Assembly (NCBI RefSeq): GCF_001612685.1
Contig: NZ_BDAY01000005.1
Span: 1-64,000 of the forward strand
Source of the DNA: Nocardia altamirensis NBRC 108246
Lineage (GTDB): Bacteria > Actinomycetota > Actinomycetes > Mycobacteriales > Mycobacteriaceae
DNA: 64,000 nucleotides
Reading direction: 5' to 3'
Shown: positions 33,071-42,127 of the stretch, piece by piece
Layout: the number at the start of each line of letters is the position of its first letter
Numbering within the stretch: position 1 is the stretch's first letter
Translations under genes and position numbers: made by a program
Notes under the pieces: generated by a model
What the model was told of the DNA's origin: nothing
What the model saw: the letters and a program-made list of their open reading frames with translations, nothing else
Databases searched by the model: none

Positions 33071-34300
33071 GTGACGGTCAGCAGGGCGGTCGAGGCGCCC
33101 ATCGAGCCGGACGGCACCGACCCCGAGCTCCTCGATCTGCAGGACGACATCTCGTTCGAGGTCGAGGAAGTCAACGAGCTGCTTGCCGAGCTGATCGCGA
33201 TGCAGGCGGACCGCAAGGCGAAGGACGGGGAGATCCTGTCCGCTCGGCTCGGCGTCACCGGCGCACCGCCCGAGACGCTGGCCACCATCGGCGCCCGCTA
33301 CGACCTCTCGCGAGACCGGATCCGGCAGCTGCACACCAAGGCGGTCGGCCAGCTGCTGCGGCAAGCCGCGCAGAGCGGGCATCGAGCGGCCTCGGTCTTC
33401 GCACGGCGCTATCCGATCGGCACCCGCGACCAGCAGCTGGTCCGAGCGTTGCTGGTCGAAACCTATGCCACCGATACCGATCTCGCGGCACACGAACTGT
33501 CGTATCTGAAGTTGCGCATCGCGGGGCACGCGTCCGAGGACGCGAAGCGCGTCGCGGGCTTCGTGGCGCAGCGCATCGCGGCCTGGCAGAAGAAGACGAA
33601 CCGACGCCTGGCGAAGCTACGCGACGCCGAACCGCGCGCGACCAGCCAGCTGAATCCCTGGCTCGGACAGGTGGATTGGCCGGGGTCTGGCACACCGGAC
33701 GCGCTGCCGTCGGCGTCGGCCCGCACCGTGGACAGCGACGACGACGGGCGCGGGCACTTCTACCTCGACAAGGTCGGGCGGGACGTGCCGTTCGACTCGG
33801 GGTTGGAGGCGCGCCTGCTGTGGATCCTCAACGCCAGCGACCTCGTCGACTCGTTCCAGGAACAGCCCGCCGCCGTCAGCTACGAGCTGGACGGCGCCGA
33901 CCACGTCAGCTACCCGAGCATCGTCGCCAGGCTCACCGACGGACGTGTCGTGCTGATCGACGTCGAACCGCTCGGACACGTTGCCTTCCACGTCAATCGA
34001 GTGCGGGCCGCCGCGGGCCGCGCCTACGCACACGGCAGAGGCTGGGGCTGGCTGGTCTGGACCGGCAGCCTGATCGGCGTGCCTGATCTGCTCGCCAGGA
34101 AGGTCGACGCGCGAAGCACGGCACGCCTGACCGAGTTGCTCGACCAGGGCCCGGCGCCGTGGGCCGCCGTCCGGCAGGTCCGCGACGAAACCGGCTTGGA
34201 GCTGCTCGATTTCGTCACGCTGGTGCTGCGCAACGACTGGCGCTGGGACCGCGCGCCGTTCCGGCTCAGCGCACCACCATCGCACCCGCCACGAACGTGA
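33071..34300 (+). CDS. Fusion of sigma-70 region 4-like HTH and TnsA-like nuclease-fold domain
   Basis: 409 aa. Residues about 58-98 (PPETLATIGARYDLSRDRIR followed by QLHTKAVGQLLRQA) match the region 4 helix-turn-helix of sigma-70 factors. Residues about 235-335 look like a TnsA/PD-(D/E)XK nuclease fold: FDSGLEARLLWIL (Glu 247), DSFQEQPAAVSYEL, YPSIVARLTDGRVVLIDVEP. In active TnsA-type nucleases the core reads TPDF...IEVK; here it is YPSI...IDVEP, so the acidic residue and lysine are not both present and activity is doubtful. The 3' end overlaps the convergent CoiA-like gene by 35 bp. Function unknown. Confidence 0.65.
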   Translation: MTVSRAVEAPIEPDGTDPELLDLQDDISFEVEEVNELLAELIAMQADRKAKDGEILSARLGVTGAPPETLATIGARYDLSRDRIRQLHTKAVGQLLRQAAQSGHRAASVFARRYPIGTRDQQLVRALLVETYATDTDLAAHELSYLKLRIAGHASEDAKRVAGFVAQRIAAWQKKTNRRLAKLRDAEPRATSQLNPWLGQVDWPGSGTPDALPSASARTVDSDDDGRGHFYLDKVGRDVPFDSGLEARLLWILNASDLVDSFQEQPAAVSYELDGADHVSYPSIVARLTDGRVVLIDVEPLGHVAFHVNRVRAAAGRAYAHGRGWGWLVWTGSLIGVPDLLARKVDARSTARLTELLDQGPAPWAAVRQVRDETGLELLDFVTLVLRNDWRWDRAPFRLSAPPSHPPRT

Positions 34301-35213
34301 TGATCAGCATCATCGCGCAGCACATCATCAGCTGCCAGTGATTGATGGTCTGCTGCATGCTCTTGATGGTGGCGCGCAGCGAGGTGTCGACGCGGTGATG
34401 GTCGTCGAGCTTGCGGCGGGCCTGCGCGAGTGAGTCGGCGCGATCCTGCGCCTCCTGCTCCGCGCGTTCCAGTCGAGTCGTCAGCTTCATCAGGTTCTTC
34501 TGCTTGTCCCGCACCGTTTTCCGGGACAGTGCGAGCGCAGTGCGCTGGTTCACCAGCTCCTGGCGCTGTCGCGCGATGATCGTCGCCTGCGTCTTGGTGT
34601 GGTACTCCCAGTCGGCCACGGTGGCCCACCCTCCTGTCATCACCTCGCGATATCCCCAGACGATATCGCCGGTGACCCACCCTTCGATGAAGTCCCGCAG
34701 TTCCGTCGGATCCTTGCGCGGCCCGGCGACCGCGCTGTTCGCGGTGTCGAGCAAGCCGCTCACCGCCTGGTAATCGCATGCGGGCGGGGCGAAGTCGGCG
34801 ATGCCGAGCGCGTGCAGGTAGTCGACCCAGTAGCCGGGCGGACAGAGCCACAGCACGTCCCGGATGCCCGCGGCCCGCAACCGCTCCGTATGTTCTTGCG
34901 CGAGAGCCCGTTCCAGCGAACCGCTGCGCACCTCGATGACGAACTCGCTGTCACCTTTACGCCAATAGATGTCTACGGGCAGCCCATCCACCCGCCGGTC
35001 CACCTCGGCCACCTCGGCGCCGTAGGCGAGCAGCCTGCCGCACATCCAGTGTTTCAGCCGCCGCATATCCCATTGCGCGGTCTCACATTCCGGACACTGA
35101 CAGCCGTATCCGGCGGATTGCCGACGGGCTCTGCCCGGACCATCCGCTATACCCAACTCGGCGAGCATCGCCCGGCGACCGCAGGCGATCTCCGCCCGCT
35201 GCTTCGTTCTCAC
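34266..35213 (-). CDS. CoiA-like nuclease-domain protein with C-terminal coiled coil and membrane anchor
   Basis: 315 aa from GTG 35213, which follows GGGGAG by seven bases; the frame is open to 35411. A zinc-binding-like CQCPEC (38-43) leads into HWMCGRLLAYGAEVAEVDRR (55-74), then LPVDIYWRKGDSEFVIEVRSG. This gives the restriction-endonuclease core Asp 81...Glu 94-x-Arg, as in competence protein CoiA. Residues about 215-290 are a long coiled coil, and the last 25 (CCAMMLIITFVAGAMVV) form a transmembrane segment. It converges and overlaps with the sigma/TnsA-like gene. CoiA acts in DNA uptake; here a role in DNA processing at the membrane is a guess. Confidence 0.65.
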   Translation of the reverse strand: MRTKQRAEIACGRRAMLAELGIADGPGRARRQSAGYGCQCPECETAQWDMRRLKHWMCGRLLAYGAEVAEVDRRVDGLPVDIYWRKGDSEFVIEVRSGSLERALAQEHTERLRAAGIRDVLWLCPPGYWVDYLHALGIADFAPPACDYQAVSGLLDTANSAVAGPRKDPTELRDFIEGWVTGDIVWGYREVMTGGWATVADWEYHTKTQATIIARQRQELVNQRTALALSRKTVRDKQKNLMKLTTRLERAEQEAQDRADSLAQARRKLDDHHRVDTSLRATIKSMQQTINHWQLMMCCAMMLIITFVAGAMVVR

Positions 35214-35819
35214 GCGACCACTCCCCTGCCCAAACCTCCGCAGGTCTGGCGACCTACGCCATAGATCAAGAGTGCGCCAGACTCGTCGACCTCGCCAGTC
35301 CCCTTTACCCCGCGCCCGGGTGCGCCACAATGGCAGATTTCCGATCGAACGCCTGGTCCCACCTGCGGCACAAGGAATTTCGGTGCGATAGCGGGCCGCA
35401 ACGACACGCATCGTTCGGTGGATTGACAGTTACCGCCATCCTGCGACATCCCCGTGCTGCCCAGCACGGCAGTTGTTCGGACTGCCGCCAGCGCCGGAAA
35501 CCGCATAGGCTACGAGCCGGGGTGCGCCTCGGCTTGTTGGTTGTCGCCGATGGGTAAGCAACGCTGTTCCGGACAAACCGGATCGCGCCGACCTCCGCCT
35601 GCAACGGCGCGGGACGGCCCGCCTACGCTGCTTCGATCAGATCCAAGGAGCCGGTCGCCGAACCGATCTCCATGGCCGAGCGCCAGCGAGTGAACCGACA
35701 ACACAACCGCCCCTGGGCGAACGACGGTGGCACTGTCGTGACCCCGCGCAGTTCGAACCGGGCGGATAGAATCGTCCGGCCCAGCGGGAGCTGAGCCGAC
35801 ACGGGGAAGTGGGTACTGG
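35214..35819. other. Intergenic stretch without a convincing gene
   Basis: About 600 bp between the divergent CoiA-like gene and the low-complexity protein gene. Short frames exist on both strands (for example minus 35305-35604), but none has a ribosome binding site, a family match or consistent codon usage. It must hold two outward promoters; I could not place them. Confidence 0.45.
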
Positions 35820-36932
35820 ATGGAGCACGGTCAAGAGGCCGGCGAGTCGATCGGCGCGATGCTGGCGAGCATCGCGACGGTTCTCCGGGAGGTCAGCGAC
35901 AAACTGGACGCCGTGGCCGCCCGCGTCGACGGTGCACCGGTCGTCGTTTCGACCGACCGCAGCGTGGAAGCGCGACTGGCCAAGCTCGAGGCCTGGGCTT
36001 TCGGTGCCGGACAGGACATGTCGGGCATCAACCGACGGTTGGAGAAGCTAGAGTCCGGCGGCGGTTCCGCCCATGCCGCCCCGGAGGGTGAGCGCGCCGA
36101 GCGCCCGCCGCTACCGCGCGCGGCCTCGCGCAGGAACGCCGCCGCCAGCGAAGTGAGCACCTCGGCCCTGCGCGAATCCGGCTCGGGCGCGAGCACTCCC
36201 CTCGGCAGAGAGAGCACCGGCAGGCCGTCCGAGCCCGCCGCCGCGAGCACAACAACGACCTTCGAGTCCGCCGCCACCGCGCGCGACACCGCCGCCGCGA
36301 CCAGGGAGAGCGTCTCCCGCCGCTACGACAGCACGCCAGACGCCCCGGCCCGCGATTCCGCGGCGCACGAACTGAACTCGGTGCCACAGCGCACCTTCAG
36401 CACGCCCCGCGAGCCAGCCGCGTACGAGTCGAGCAACGGAACGAACTTCACCGCCCCCACGCCGCGAGAGCCGAGCCAAGCGTCGTCCGCGAACTTCACC
36501 GCGCCGACTCCGCGCGAACCGCTGCCGGTCCGCCAATCGAACTTCACCACGCCCCGCGAACCGGCGAGCACGTCGTACCAGAACTTCACCGCGCCACCCG
36601 ACAAGCCCTACGAGAGCATGATCCCCGCGGCCTCGACCAACGGCGACTACAGCATCGGCCGCACCAACGGGTCCGCGCCGGAGGAGAACGGCGTCGCGCT
36701 CACCGGCGCACACCGCGCGGGCGAGGAAGACCTGATCCCCGTGGACAACACGCACGTCGACAAGCTGCAGGCAATGCTCGACGAACTGAAGAAGACCGCG
36801 GCGGCGCCGCTCGGTCGCTCCGATGTGTTCGGTCCACCCCCCACCGATCTCAACTCGACGGGCTACCAGCCCGAGCGCTCCACCGACACCCCACGGGACT
36901 ACCGACTGTCCGGCCCGCCGTCGCACTCCTGA
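35820..36932 (+). CDS. Hypothetical low-complexity protein with FTAPTPREP-type repeats
   Basis: 370 aa. Residues about 10-80 form a predicted coiled coil (IGAMLASIATVLREVSDKLD, then RSVEARLAKLEAWAF and INRRLEKLES). Residues about 85-290 are disordered and rich in Ser, Thr, Ala, Pro and Arg, with four related repeats near 215-265: NFTAPTPREPS, NFTAPTPREPL, NFTTPREPAS, NFTAPPDKP. A second short helix (HVDKLQAMLDELKKTAAAPLG) lies near 320-340. No signal peptide or membrane segment. No family recognised. Such an architecture suggests a scaffold or cell-pole/envelope adaptor, which is only inference. Confidence 0.6.
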   Translation: MEHGQEAGESIGAMLASIATVLREVSDKLDAVAARVDGAPVVVSTDRSVEARLAKLEAWAFGAGQDMSGINRRLEKLESGGGSAHAAPEGERAERPPLPRAASRRNAAASEVSTSALRESGSGASTPLGRESTGRPSEPAAASTTTTFESAATARDTAAATRESVSRRYDSTPDAPARDSAAHELNSVPQRTFSTPREPAAYESSNGTNFTAPTPREPSQASSANFTAPTPREPLPVRQSNFTTPREPASTSYQNFTAPPDKPYESMIPAASTNGDYSIGRTNGSAPEENGVALTGAHRAGEEDLIPVDNTHVDKLQAMLDELKKTAAAPLGRSDVFGPPPTDLNSTGYQPERSTDTPRDYRLSGPPSHS

Positions 36933-37028
36933 CACCCGCCGAAGCACCGCTCCGGTCCTACCGGACAACGAATCCGCGCGGACCACAACGGGTCTGTACA
37001 TGCATCGTGCGCAGCCGCCCACAGCGCC

Positions 37029-37928
37029 TTACGCGGCGTCGGATTCCGCCGACCTGGTCAACAGGTCGGCGATCAGCTCACGCAGCCAGCGATGCCCGCT
37101 GTCGGCGGTATTGCGCGGATGCCACGCCATCCCGATCGCGACCTCGGGCAGCGGCAGCGGAATCTCGAAGGCGCACAACCCGAGCCCCGGCAGCGCCGAG
37201 CGGCTGAGCATGGCGGGCCCTGGGCAGATCAGATCGCTGGCACGCACCGCGAACAGGGCGGTGGTCAGCGTCGGCACGGTGGCGACAACGCGACGGGTGC
37301 GTCCGTGCAACGCCAGCCGGTCGTCGATCGGCCCGCGCGCGGCTCCGGTGCGCGACACACTCAGATGCGACGCTGCCGCGAAGCGTGCCACCGTGACTCG
37401 GTCGGTGAGCAGCGGATGATCGGCCGCCGCGATCCCGATGATCCGATCGGTGATCACCCGCCGCACGGTCGTCTCCGGATCGACATGGTCGATGACACCC
37501 ACCTCGATATCGACCCGGCCGTCCCGCAGCGCCGCAGTGCCCTCCAGCGTGTCCGGCAGGAAGCGCAACGTCACGCCGGGCGCCTGCGCCCGCACCGCGG
37601 CCAGCAGCGGTGCGGCCAGCTCGGTGAGGACCATGTCCCCGGCCTGCACCGCGAAGCTCCGCTTCAGGACGCCGGGATCGATCGTCCCCCGCGGCGTCAG
37701 CAGCGCCCGCCCCTGCTCGACCAGAAGGCTGACCTCGTAACGCAATTCCAGCGCACGCGGGGTCGGCACCAGGCTGCGGCCCGCACGAACCAGCAGCGGA
37801 TCGCCGAGCACCCGGCGTAGCCGGGCCAGCGTCCGGCTCATCGCGGGTGCGGACGTGTGCAGCCGCTCGGCCGCGCGCGTGACACTGTTCGTGTCGAGCA
37901 ACGCGTCGAGGGCCACCAGCAGGTTCAT
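37029..37928 (-). CDS. LysR-family transcriptional regulator
   Basis: 299 aa from ATG 37928, preceded by GGAGG eight bases upstream (GTG 37943 is the far alternative). The winged HTH at about 1-60 includes MNLLVALDALLDTNSVTRAA, then AMSRTLARLRRVLGDPLLVR; the LysR effector domain follows from about 90 (FAVQAGDMVLTELAAPLL). It is divergently transcribed from the beta-propeller gene, with a strong nested palindrome in the 145-bp gap, the standard LysR arrangement. The inducer is unknown. Confidence 0.9.
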   Translation of the reverse strand: MNLLVALDALLDTNSVTRAAERLHTSAPAMSRTLARLRRVLGDPLLVRAGRSLVPTPRALELRYEVSLLVEQGRALLTPRGTIDPGVLKRSFAVQAGDMVLTELAAPLLAAVRAQAPGVTLRFLPDTLEGTAALRDGRVDIEVGVIDHVDPETTVRRVITDRIIGIAAADHPLLTDRVTVARFAAASHLSVSRTGAARGPIDDRLALHGRTRRVVATVPTLTTALFAVRASDLICPGPAMLSRSALPGLGLCAFEIPLPLPEVAIGMAWHPRNTADSGHRWLRELIADLLTRSAESDAA

Positions 37929-37947
37929 GTCCAACGCCTCCACTCAT

Positions 37948-37999
37948 GGATTATCACCAACGCAATGGTCGATTACCAACATTGCACTGGTGATAATCC
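37948..37999. promoter_or_regulatory. Nested palindrome, probable LysR operator
   Basis: Outer arms GGATTATCACCA (37948-37959) and TGGTGATAATCC (37988-37999) are perfectly complementary over 12 bp. Inside them GCAATG (37962-37967) and CATTGC (37980-37985) form a second palindrome. The 52-bp block sits between the divergent LysR and propeller genes, and its low GC content is consistent with promoter elements. Likely bound by the LysR protein to control both genes. Confidence 0.75.
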
Positions 38000-38073
38000 G
38001 TGGCGCCTCCTACCTTTGATCATGACGGCGCCGTCCTGCCGAACGAAATGCCTTGTCGGAAGGACGCACAACC

Positions 38074-39102
38074 ATGTCCCCTGTCTTCGAACCCGGTGCG
38101 CGGCTAGCGGTACTCAGCCAGAGCGGTTGCACATTGAACCTCTTCGATCTCGCCACCCAGACCCGCACCGCGCAGCTCGATGTGCTGCCGCAGGGCCACG
38201 AACTCTGCTTCGATCCGCGCACCCGGCTGCTGTACGCGAGCCACACCTACCGGGCCGGAACCTGGCTGGCACACGAGGGAGAAAGCCACGAAATCACCGT
38301 GATTGATGTCGATGCGCAACAGATCGTCGATGTCATCGATGTCGCGCCGGAGCACGCACCCCATGGGCTGCACATCGACGGCGAGGTGCTCTACGCCAGT
38401 GTCGAAACGGGGCCTGCGGGTCCGGGCGCGCTGCTCGCGATCGACCTGAACACCCGGCGCACACTGCGTCGCATCTCGGCGGACGCATGGGTCCCGCACT
38501 GGGCCGTTGCCACGCCGGACGGCAAGAAGGCCTACACCACCAACAAGACAGCGCCGTTCGTATCGGTCCTCGATCCGGCGGGGGTCGCGCCCACACGGCG
38601 AATCCCGGTGCAGGGCAGTGAAGGTCTCGCCCTGTCGCCCGACGGCTCCCGATTGTTCGTCGCCACCCCGGCGCTGACGCAGCATCCGGAAACCCCACGT
38701 GCGGTAGCGGTGATCGACGTCGGCACCGACACCGTCGTGCACACCATCCCGACGATGGCCGCGCCGAGCGCCGTCCACGTCGCCGACACCGGAACGCTCC
38801 TGGTCGGGCAGTGGCGATTCGAGCAGCAACGCGGCGGGTTTCGCGCGACAGGCGGCGTCCTGTCGAGCTACGACGCGGACACGTATGCGTTGCTCGGGCA
38901 CACCGAAGTCGGGGCGGCGCCGCTCAACATCTGCGCGACCCCGGACGGCGCAACGGGTTTCGTGAGCAACCTGCAGTCCGGCACCGTCAGCGTGGTCGAT
39001 CTCGCGCAGCGCACGGTGGTGGCGACGCTGGCGGTGGATCCGTCAGTCGACGGACCCAACCAGGGCGCGCACGGACTCGCCTACCTTCCGCCCGCGAATT
39101 AG
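38074..39102 (+). CDS. Beta-propeller (YncE/lactonase-like) protein
   Basis: 342 aa from ATG 38074, with GGAAGGA eight to nine bases upstream. Repeating blade motifs are visible: LNLFDLATQTRTAQLDVLPQ, ITVIDVDAQQIVDVIDV, VSVLDPAGVAPTRRIPVQGS, AVAVIDVGTDTVVHTIP, VSVVDLAQRTVVATLAVDP. They indicate a seven-bladed YVTN/YncE-type propeller. No signal peptide is seen, so it is probably cytoplasmic. Some family members are sugar lactonases or binding proteins; the role here is unknown. Presumably controlled by the divergent LysR. Its TAG overlaps the stop of the convergent flavin monooxygenase gene by 4 bp. Confidence 0.78.
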   Translation: MSPVFEPGARLAVLSQSGCTLNLFDLATQTRTAQLDVLPQGHELCFDPRTRLLYASHTYRAGTWLAHEGESHEITVIDVDAQQIVDVIDVAPEHAPHGLHIDGEVLYASVETGPAGPGALLAIDLNTRRTLRRISADAWVPHWAVATPDGKKAYTTNKTAPFVSVLDPAGVAPTRRIPVQGSEGLALSPDGSRLFVATPALTQHPETPRAVAVIDVGTDTVVHTIPTMAAPSAVHVADTGTLLVGQWRFEQQRGGFRATGGVLSSYDADTYALLGHTEVGAAPLNICATPDGATGFVSNLQSGTVSVVDLAQRTVVATLAVDPSVDGPNQGAHGLAYLPPAN

Positions 39103-40658
39103 CGAGGACCGCCCGGGGTTTCGGCCGGATACCGATCGTGCGGCGCCGGATGCTCGAACACCGGCGCGTTCGGCACCGGAGTTCCCTGCCGCCGCCGATC
39201 GTTCAACCCGCGGTAGGACTCCGGCTTGACCGTCCGGAACCACTGCGCGAGCCGAGTCCGCAGCGGCAGCCGGAACTTCAGGTCCGACAGCATCTCGTCG
39301 ATATTGCGGATGGAGAACGGGGTGATCGCGGTGCCGTGCGCGTGGTGCCCGCTCGTGCGTTCGTCCATCCAGCGCAGCCGAGCATCGATCTGCTCGTTCG
39401 CGACCTCGGGCGTCGGCAGGTTGTCCAGCTGCCCGGCGAGCAGTGCGGCGATCCAGTGCGCGTTGACCTCGGCGTTCAGCGTGCTGATCACCGACGAGTT
39501 GTACCCGGCGAAGGTCAGATTCGGCACGTCGAGCGGCAGGATCTGCCGGTGCAGGCGGAAGTTGCCGTGCTCGTCGGTCAGCCGACGCTGGATGTACGGG
39601 GTCAGGAACGGCACCCGCTGCTGGAATCCGGTGGCGCACACCACCACGTCGGCCGGGATGAGCTGCCCGTTCGACAGTTGCACGGCGGGCGCCTCGCGGC
39701 CGCCGTGCATCTCGGTGATGGTGGTGTCGCGCTGCACCACGATGCGCCCGTTCGCCACCTGCTCGTAGAAGTTCTCGGTGGTGAGGCCGACGGTGCTCTC
39801 CGCGATCGTCTCGAACCGTCCCTCGGGGAGCAGATCGAGTTCGCGCAGGCGCATGTGCTTGGTGGCCAGCTCCTGGATCAGATCGAAATTGCTGACCCGG
39901 AACGACCGACCTGGCCCGGAGAGGTACCGATCCATCCGACCCGGCTGCCGGTGCGGGAAATGCGCCTCGCCGAAACGGGTGAGCATCAGCTGCTCGTAGT
40001 CGAAGACGCGCGCCATCTTGCGCGGCATCTTCCACAGCAGGCGCCGCGCGACCACGGTGGTCGAGGCCGCCACATCGCTCACCGCCTCGGCGATATCGCA
40101 GGCGGATTTGCCGTATCCGACCACAACGACCGATTTGCCGCGCACCGCTTCGAGTTCCACGAACTCCGAGGCGTGACCGAGCTGACCACCGGCGGCACGG
40201 AACAGCTCGATGCCGCGGTAATCGGGCACCGCTGGCTCACTGAACACACCGTTGGCGATGATCAGGTGATCGCAGGAGCTCCGATGAATGCCGGTCTCGT
40301 CCTTGACCTCCAGCAGCCAGCCGCTGTCCACCGGGTCGGCCGCGACCACCTCGGTATTGAGCCGCAAGTGCGCAAGCAGGCCGAAGCGCTCGGCGTAGGC
40401 GGCAAGATACGCCTGCATCTGCTCCCCGTCGAGCACCCGCGGAAAATCCGAAGGCATCGGGAAGTCGGAAAAGTGATAAGTGTTCTTCGAATTCTGCGTT
40501 CGCAGTCCCGGGTACCTGCGGGTCGCACTCCACACGCCACCGACATCGGGCGCACGGTCGAATATCTCGACCGGAAAACCCTTCTGGATCAGCACTTTCG
40601 CGCAGGCAAGACCTGCGATACCCGCACCGACGATCGCGATGCGGTTTCCGCTCGTCAT
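39099..40658 (-). CDS. FAD-dependent monooxygenase (FMO/Baeyer-Villiger type)
   Basis: 519 aa. The FAD-binding Rossmann motif GAGIAGLACAKVL is at about 11-23, with the second dinucleotide (NADPH) site VVVGYGKSACDIAEAV at about 176-191. CATGFQQRVPFLTPY lies near 335 (the ATG motif of FMO-like enzymes). It is similar to dimethylaniline monooxygenase-like proteins that oxygenate ketones or heteroatoms. Substrate unknown. Converges with the propeller gene; lies 58 bp beyond the stop of the P450 gene on the same strand, so a shared oxidation pathway is possible. Confidence 0.82.
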   Translation of the reverse strand: MTSGNRIAIVGAGIAGLACAKVLIQKGFPVEIFDRAPDVGGVWSATRRYPGLRTQNSKNTYHFSDFPMPSDFPRVLDGEQMQAYLAAYAERFGLLAHLRLNTEVVAADPVDSGWLLEVKDETGIHRSSCDHLIIANGVFSEPAVPDYRGIELFRAAGGQLGHASEFVELEAVRGKSVVVVGYGKSACDIAEAVSDVAASTTVVARRLLWKMPRKMARVFDYEQLMLTRFGEAHFPHRQPGRMDRYLSGPGRSFRVSNFDLIQELATKHMRLRELDLLPEGRFETIAESTVGLTTENFYEQVANGRIVVQRDTTITEMHGGREAPAVQLSNGQLIPADVVVCATGFQQRVPFLTPYIQRRLTDEHGNFRLHRQILPLDVPNLTFAGYNSSVISTLNAEVNAHWIAALLAGQLDNLPTPEVANEQIDARLRWMDERTSGHHAHGTAITPFSIRNIDEMLSDLKFRLPLRTRLAQWFRTVKPESYRGLNDRRRQGTPVPNAPVFEHPAPHDRYPAETPGGPR

Positions 40659-40716
40659 GCGCAGGAGATTACGTCGCTAAGCGCGCACAGCAAAGTCGGT
40701 TCGCCGAAACCGGCCT

Positions 40717-41949
40717 TCAGCGCATGGCCGGAGCGCTCGCCAAATCCACCGGAAGATGCAGCAGACCGCGGATCAGAATGCTCTCCCGCCAGCGCAGCTC
40801 GTCATTGTCGACGGCAAGGCGCAGCTCCGGATAGCGCTGCACGAGCCTGGTCAACGCGATACGGGTCTCGACTCGGGCCAGGCCCGCGCCGAGGCAATAG
40901 TGGATGCCGTGGCCGAAGGCGATGTGGTTGGCAGGCCGGTCCGGATCGAACACCGTCGGGTCGGCGAAATGGCGTTCGTCACGATTGGCGGAGGCGAGCG
41001 CGACCAGCATCATCTCCCCCGCCGGGATCTCGGTGCCGCCGAGCGTGACGGGTGCGGCGGTATAGCGCAGCGTCGCGGTGTTCACCGGGCTGTTGAAGCG
41101 CAGCGTCTCCTCGACAAGCGGCACGACGGCGTCGGGGTCGGCACGCAGCGCGCGGTATCGATCCGGATCGGTCAGCAGGGCGAGCACGGTGTTGCCGATC
41201 AGGTTGACCGTCGTCTCGTGCCCGGCGACCAGGATGAGGAACGCCATCGAGATCAGTTCGTCGTGGCTGAGCCGATCGCCGTCCTCGGCGACGGTGAGCA
41301 GCTGGGAGATCAGGTCGTCGCCGAGCCCGCGGTCGCGGCGTAGCGCCACCAGGTGGTCGAAGAAGTCGACGATGCTGTTGGTCGCGTTGCGCATGCCTTC
41401 CGGCGTGGACATCGGGGGGTCGGCCACCGCGGCGGACCATTCGCGGAACTGCGCGCGTGCCTCGGCGGGCACGCCGAGCAGCTCGCAGATCACCGTGATC
41501 GGCAACGGGAAGGCGTACTCCTCCAACAGGTCGACCCGCCCGGTGGCGCCCGCGGCGCGATCGATCCCGTCCAGCAGCTCGTCCGTGATCGCCTCGATCC
41601 GCGGCACGAGCGCCGCCATCCGCGCGGGCGCGAACGCAGGTGTGACCAGTTTGCGCAGCCGCGAATGAACGGGCGGGTCGGCATTGAGCAGATGATGACT
41701 CAAGCGCATGTTGGCGGCGGCAACGCCACTCGCGCCCGCGCCGGCCTGCCTGGCCTGCGCGCCGATCTCGGTGTGCGGGTCCTTGCGGATATCGGGGTGG
41801 CGCAGCGCCTCTTTGATCGCGTCGTAGTCGACGACCAGCCAGACGCGCACCCCATTGCGCAGCCGGATCCGGTGCACGGGCCCCTCGGCGCGCAGCTGCC
41901 GATAGAAGGCGAATGGTGCACGGAAGAAATCGGCGGGCAGCTCTCGCAT
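40717..41949 (-). CDS. Cytochrome P450
   Basis: 410-aa soluble bacterial P450, from ATG 41949 with GGAGG nine bases upstream (frame open to 42075). The I-helix oxygen-activation motif AGHETT is near 240, the K-helix ExxR (EETLR) near 281, and the heme-binding FGHGIHYCLGAG near 344-355. Heme-thiolate monooxygenase; substrate cannot be inferred. No ferredoxin or ferredoxin reductase gene is adjacent, so electrons must come from partners elsewhere. Same strand as the downstream flavin monooxygenase. Confidence 0.92.
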   Translation of the reverse strand: MRELPADFFRAPFAFYRQLRAEGPVHRIRLRNGVRVWLVVDYDAIKEALRHPDIRKDPHTEIGAQARQAGAGASGVAAANMRLSHHLLNADPPVHSRLRKLVTPAFAPARMAALVPRIEAITDELLDGIDRAAGATGRVDLLEEYAFPLPITVICELLGVPAEARAQFREWSAAVADPPMSTPEGMRNATNSIVDFFDHLVALRRDRGLGDDLISQLLTVAEDGDRLSHDELISMAFLILVAGHETTVNLIGNTVLALLTDPDRYRALRADPDAVVPLVEETLRFNSPVNTATLRYTAAPVTLGGTEIPAGEMMLVALASANRDERHFADPTVFDPDRPANHIAFGHGIHYCLGAGLARVETRIALTRLVQRYPELRLAVDNDELRWRESILIRGLLHLPVDLASAPAMR

Positions 41950-42127
41950 CTGGATTGGCCTCCGGCGTTCACGAGTTACGTTGCGGCTCTTCGATAGTGA
42001 CATCCGCCACGGTGGACGGCCAGACCCGGCCGCGGTGATCATCCGGCCGATCGCCATTGTCGATCGCCGCCGCATGGGCGCGACGATTCGCTGCGCGAGC
42101 GCGGCGCAACCCCGCTACCCTGCGCAG

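Noticed and set aside
38811..41048. 745-codon plus-strand frame, the second-longest in this part
   Set aside because: Antisense to the flavin monooxygenase and P450 genes, which have complete cofactor motifs; typical GC-rich shadow.
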